Below are positions 62,732-64,000 of a DNA stretch of 64,000 nucleotides, in pieces; within the stretch, counting starts at the first letter, position 1; the number at the start of each line of letters is the position of its first letter. The notes beneath the pieces are model-generated. The model saw nothing but the letters and a program-made list of their open reading frames with translations, had not been told where the DNA came from and made no database searches. Made by a program: the position numbers and the translations under genes. The DNA lies in NCBI RefSeq assembly GCF_025465545.1, contig NZ_JAODMK010000036.1, positions 1 to 64,000 of the forward strand, read 5' to 3'. Source of the stretch: Naasia sp. (GTDB lineage: Bacteria > Actinomycetota > Actinomycetes > Actinomycetales > Microbacteriaceae).

Positions 62732-63594
62732 CGGAATCCCTTCAATCCTTTGGATGAGCGGTCGGACACCGCGTCACTGATCAGGCTCACTGCGGTAACG
62801 ACCACGACAAGCAGGAGACCGGGGGCGAGCACCAGCCAGGGGGCACTGGAGAAGTACGCCTGACCTTCCCGGATCATGTTTCCCCAGGTGGCAGTAGGCG
62901 GCTGGATGCCGAGACCGAGAAAGCTCAGCGTCGCCTCCAGCAGGATCGTGTACGAGATGCCGGTCGTGAACAGCACCATCACCTGCGGGGAGATGTTCGG
63001 CAGCAGGTGTCGAAGCAGGACACGCCACCGGGGAACGCCGAGCGTCCTCAGCGCCGCCACGTAGTCGAGGCTCGACTCTGCGCGCACCTGCGCGGTGACG
63101 ACGCGGGCAGCATTCACCCAGGAGACCGCACCCACGACGAGCAGGAGGTTGCCGATGCCTGGCCCGAGCACCGACTGCAGGGCGGCGGCGAGCAGCAGGT
63201 ACGGAAAGGCCATGAAGATGTCGGTGAAGCGCATCAGTCCGTTCGAGAGCCAGCCGACGGTCGATCCCGCGAGGAGCCCGACGAGGCTGCCGATCGCGGT
63301 CGCTACAAGACTTCCCACGACGCCGATCAGCAGCGACAGGCGCCCACCCACGATCGCCCGGCTCAGCTCGTCACGGCCGAGCGGGTCGGTGCCGAAGGGG
63401 TGAGTCCAGCCGGGAGCCAAGGGGAAGCCGATGGGGCTGAGGCCATCGGCCAGCTGCTCATTCGGGTCGTAAGGGGTCGGCAGCACGTAGAAGAGCACAA
63501 CCAGGAGCGCTAACGCCACACCGCCGACCAGCGGGCGGCGGCTGGCGCGTGGAGGGGCCAGTGCGACGAGAGGGCCCTGCATGAGGGCGGTCAT
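62728..63594 (-). CDS. ABC transporter permease, DppC/OppC type
   Basis: A 288-residue inner membrane permease for di/oligopeptide-class ligands. The N-terminal helix (GGVALALLVVLFYVLPT) is followed by the HPFGTDPLGRDELSRAIVGGRLSL signature of the DppC subgroup. The EAA loop is in DYVAALRTLGVPRWRVLLRHLLPN. About six helices in all. It overlaps the DppB-type gene by 4 nt. No binding protein or ATPase is within the window. Confidence 0.92.
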   Translation of the reverse strand: MTALMQGPLVALAPPRASRRPLVGGVALALLVVLFYVLPTPYDPNEQLADGLSPIGFPLAPGWTHPFGTDPLGRDELSRAIVGGRLSLLIGVVGSLVATAIGSLVGLLAGSTVGWLSNGLMRFTDIFMAFPYLLLAAALQSVLGPGIGNLLLVVGAVSWVNAARVVTAQVRAESSLDYVAALRTLGVPRWRVLLRHLLPNISPQVMVLFTTGISYTILLEATLSFLGLGIQPPTATWGNMIREGQAYFSSAPWLVLAPGLLLVVVVTAVSLISDAVSDRSSKGLKGFR

Positions 63595-64000
63595 CGATGA
63601 GCCATCCGCGGATCGAGGAGAGGGTAGACCAGGTCGATGATCAGATTGACGGTCACGATTGCGACCGCGGAAACCAGCACTGTGCCGACGATCATCGGGG
63701 TGTCGTAATCGGTGATGGCCCGGTAGGCCAGGGTGCCGATCCCCGGCCACGCGAAGATGGCCTCGACTGCGATGACACCGGACAGGAAATAACCCAGGTC
63801 CATGCCCATCCAGGTGAGGACCGGGAGGAAGGAGTTGCGCAGCGTGTGCCGCACGAACACCGCGCTCTCGCGCATGCCCCGGGAACGACTCGCTCGGACG
63901 AAGTCAGCGTCCATCACCTCGACGAGCCTGCCGCGCAGGAGCCTCGCGTAGTAGGCGCCACCGGTGAGTCCGATGGTGAGTGCCGGCAGCACGAGGTGGG
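63591..64000 (-). CDS. ABC transporter permease, DppB/OppB type, cut by the window edge
   Basis: The last 136 residues of a DppB-type permease. The EAA motif is DFVRASRSRGMRESAVFVRHTLRNSFLPVL, and the ending VNLIIDLVYPLLDPRM is typical of the family. The start lies beyond position 64000. It is the upstream partner of the DppC-type gene, overlapping it by 4 nt. Confidence 0.92.
   Translation of the reverse strand, partial: HLVLPALTIGLTGGAYYARLLRGRLVEVMDADFVRASRSRGMRESAVFVRHTLRNSFLPVLTWMGMDLGYFLSGVIAVEAIFAWPGIGTLAYRAITDYDTPMIVGTVLVSAVAIVTVNLIIDLVYPLLDPRMAHR

Overview
The window is about 70% GC and densely packed. Gene content points to an actinobacterium, most likely Micrococcales and probably Microbacteriaceae (inference from gene content, not from a marker phylogeny). 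Evidence includes an F420-dependent LLM oxidoreductase, GlgE and TreY/TreZ together, DUF3097 and DUF1023 proteins, DivIVA-domain proteins, many GTG starts, and many genes whose -10 box (TANNNT) sits 6-7 nt before the start codon, the actinobacterial leaderless arrangement. No rRNA, tRNA, CRISPR, insertion sequence or prophage was seen.

Layout. 1-2305: end of treY and all of treZ (glycogen to trehalose). 2306-4214: a pair of 74-nt palindromic repeats, DNA polymerase IV (dinB) and a small protein. 4347-7002: a three-gene type III polyketide synthase / methyltransferase / flavoprotein operon resembling the Streptomyces srsABC phenolic-lipid genes. 7088-13788: SDR protein, CorA transporter, DUF2236 oxygenase, glycine-rich protein, acyltransferase, and a DNA alkylation repair pair (Ogt; Ada-AlkA fusion). 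13946-22761: mostly single metabolic or unknown genes, including an F420 oxidoreductase, HAD phosphatase, phosphodiesterase, SDR, DUF3097 protein, DUF7059-type methyltransferase, FBP-domain protein, SRPBCC protein and a phytoene-desaturase-like enzyme. 22813-27605: two efflux modules, one TetR/VOC/MFS set tied together by a repeated 17-bp operator, and one MarR/DHA2 pair with palindromes over its promoter. 27676-29570: cytosine deaminase and permease. 29692-33088: gatCAB. 33151-39437: secreted DUF1023 hydrolase, ligA, mnmA and cysteine desulfurase. 39456-48912: glycogen cluster glgX, glgP, glgE, glgB. 49324-50814: a sugar-phosphate transferase for exopolysaccharide, with a structured leader and structured 3' flank. 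50972-55550: thioredoxin-like TPR protein, a membrane protein with an internal lipobox, and a long coiled-coil protein built of 11-residue repeats. 55573-61377: AI-2E family membrane protein, hydrolase, zinc-finger protein, transglycosylase, four-repeat DivIVA-domain protein, cdsA, frr, pyrH. 61533-64000: SnoaL-like protein, SDR and two peptide-type ABC permeases, the last cut by the window edge.

How it fits together. Two routes meet at alpha-glucan: GlgE and GlgB build or extend it, GlgX and GlgP take it apart, and TreY/TreZ release trehalose from it. Translation-linked genes (gatCAB, mnmA with a cysteine desulfurase, frr) and envelope or polarity genes (cdsA, two DivIVA/coiled-coil proteins, EPS transferase, transglycosylase) dominate the second half. 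The most unusual signals are non-coding: fully overlapping divergent -10 boxes between the cysteine desulfurase gene and glgX, the shared TetR operator, repeated TACCCG-loop hairpins around the EPS gene, and the 74-nt palindromic repeats. Among proteins, the 19-copy hendecad coiled coil and the internal lipobox stand out.
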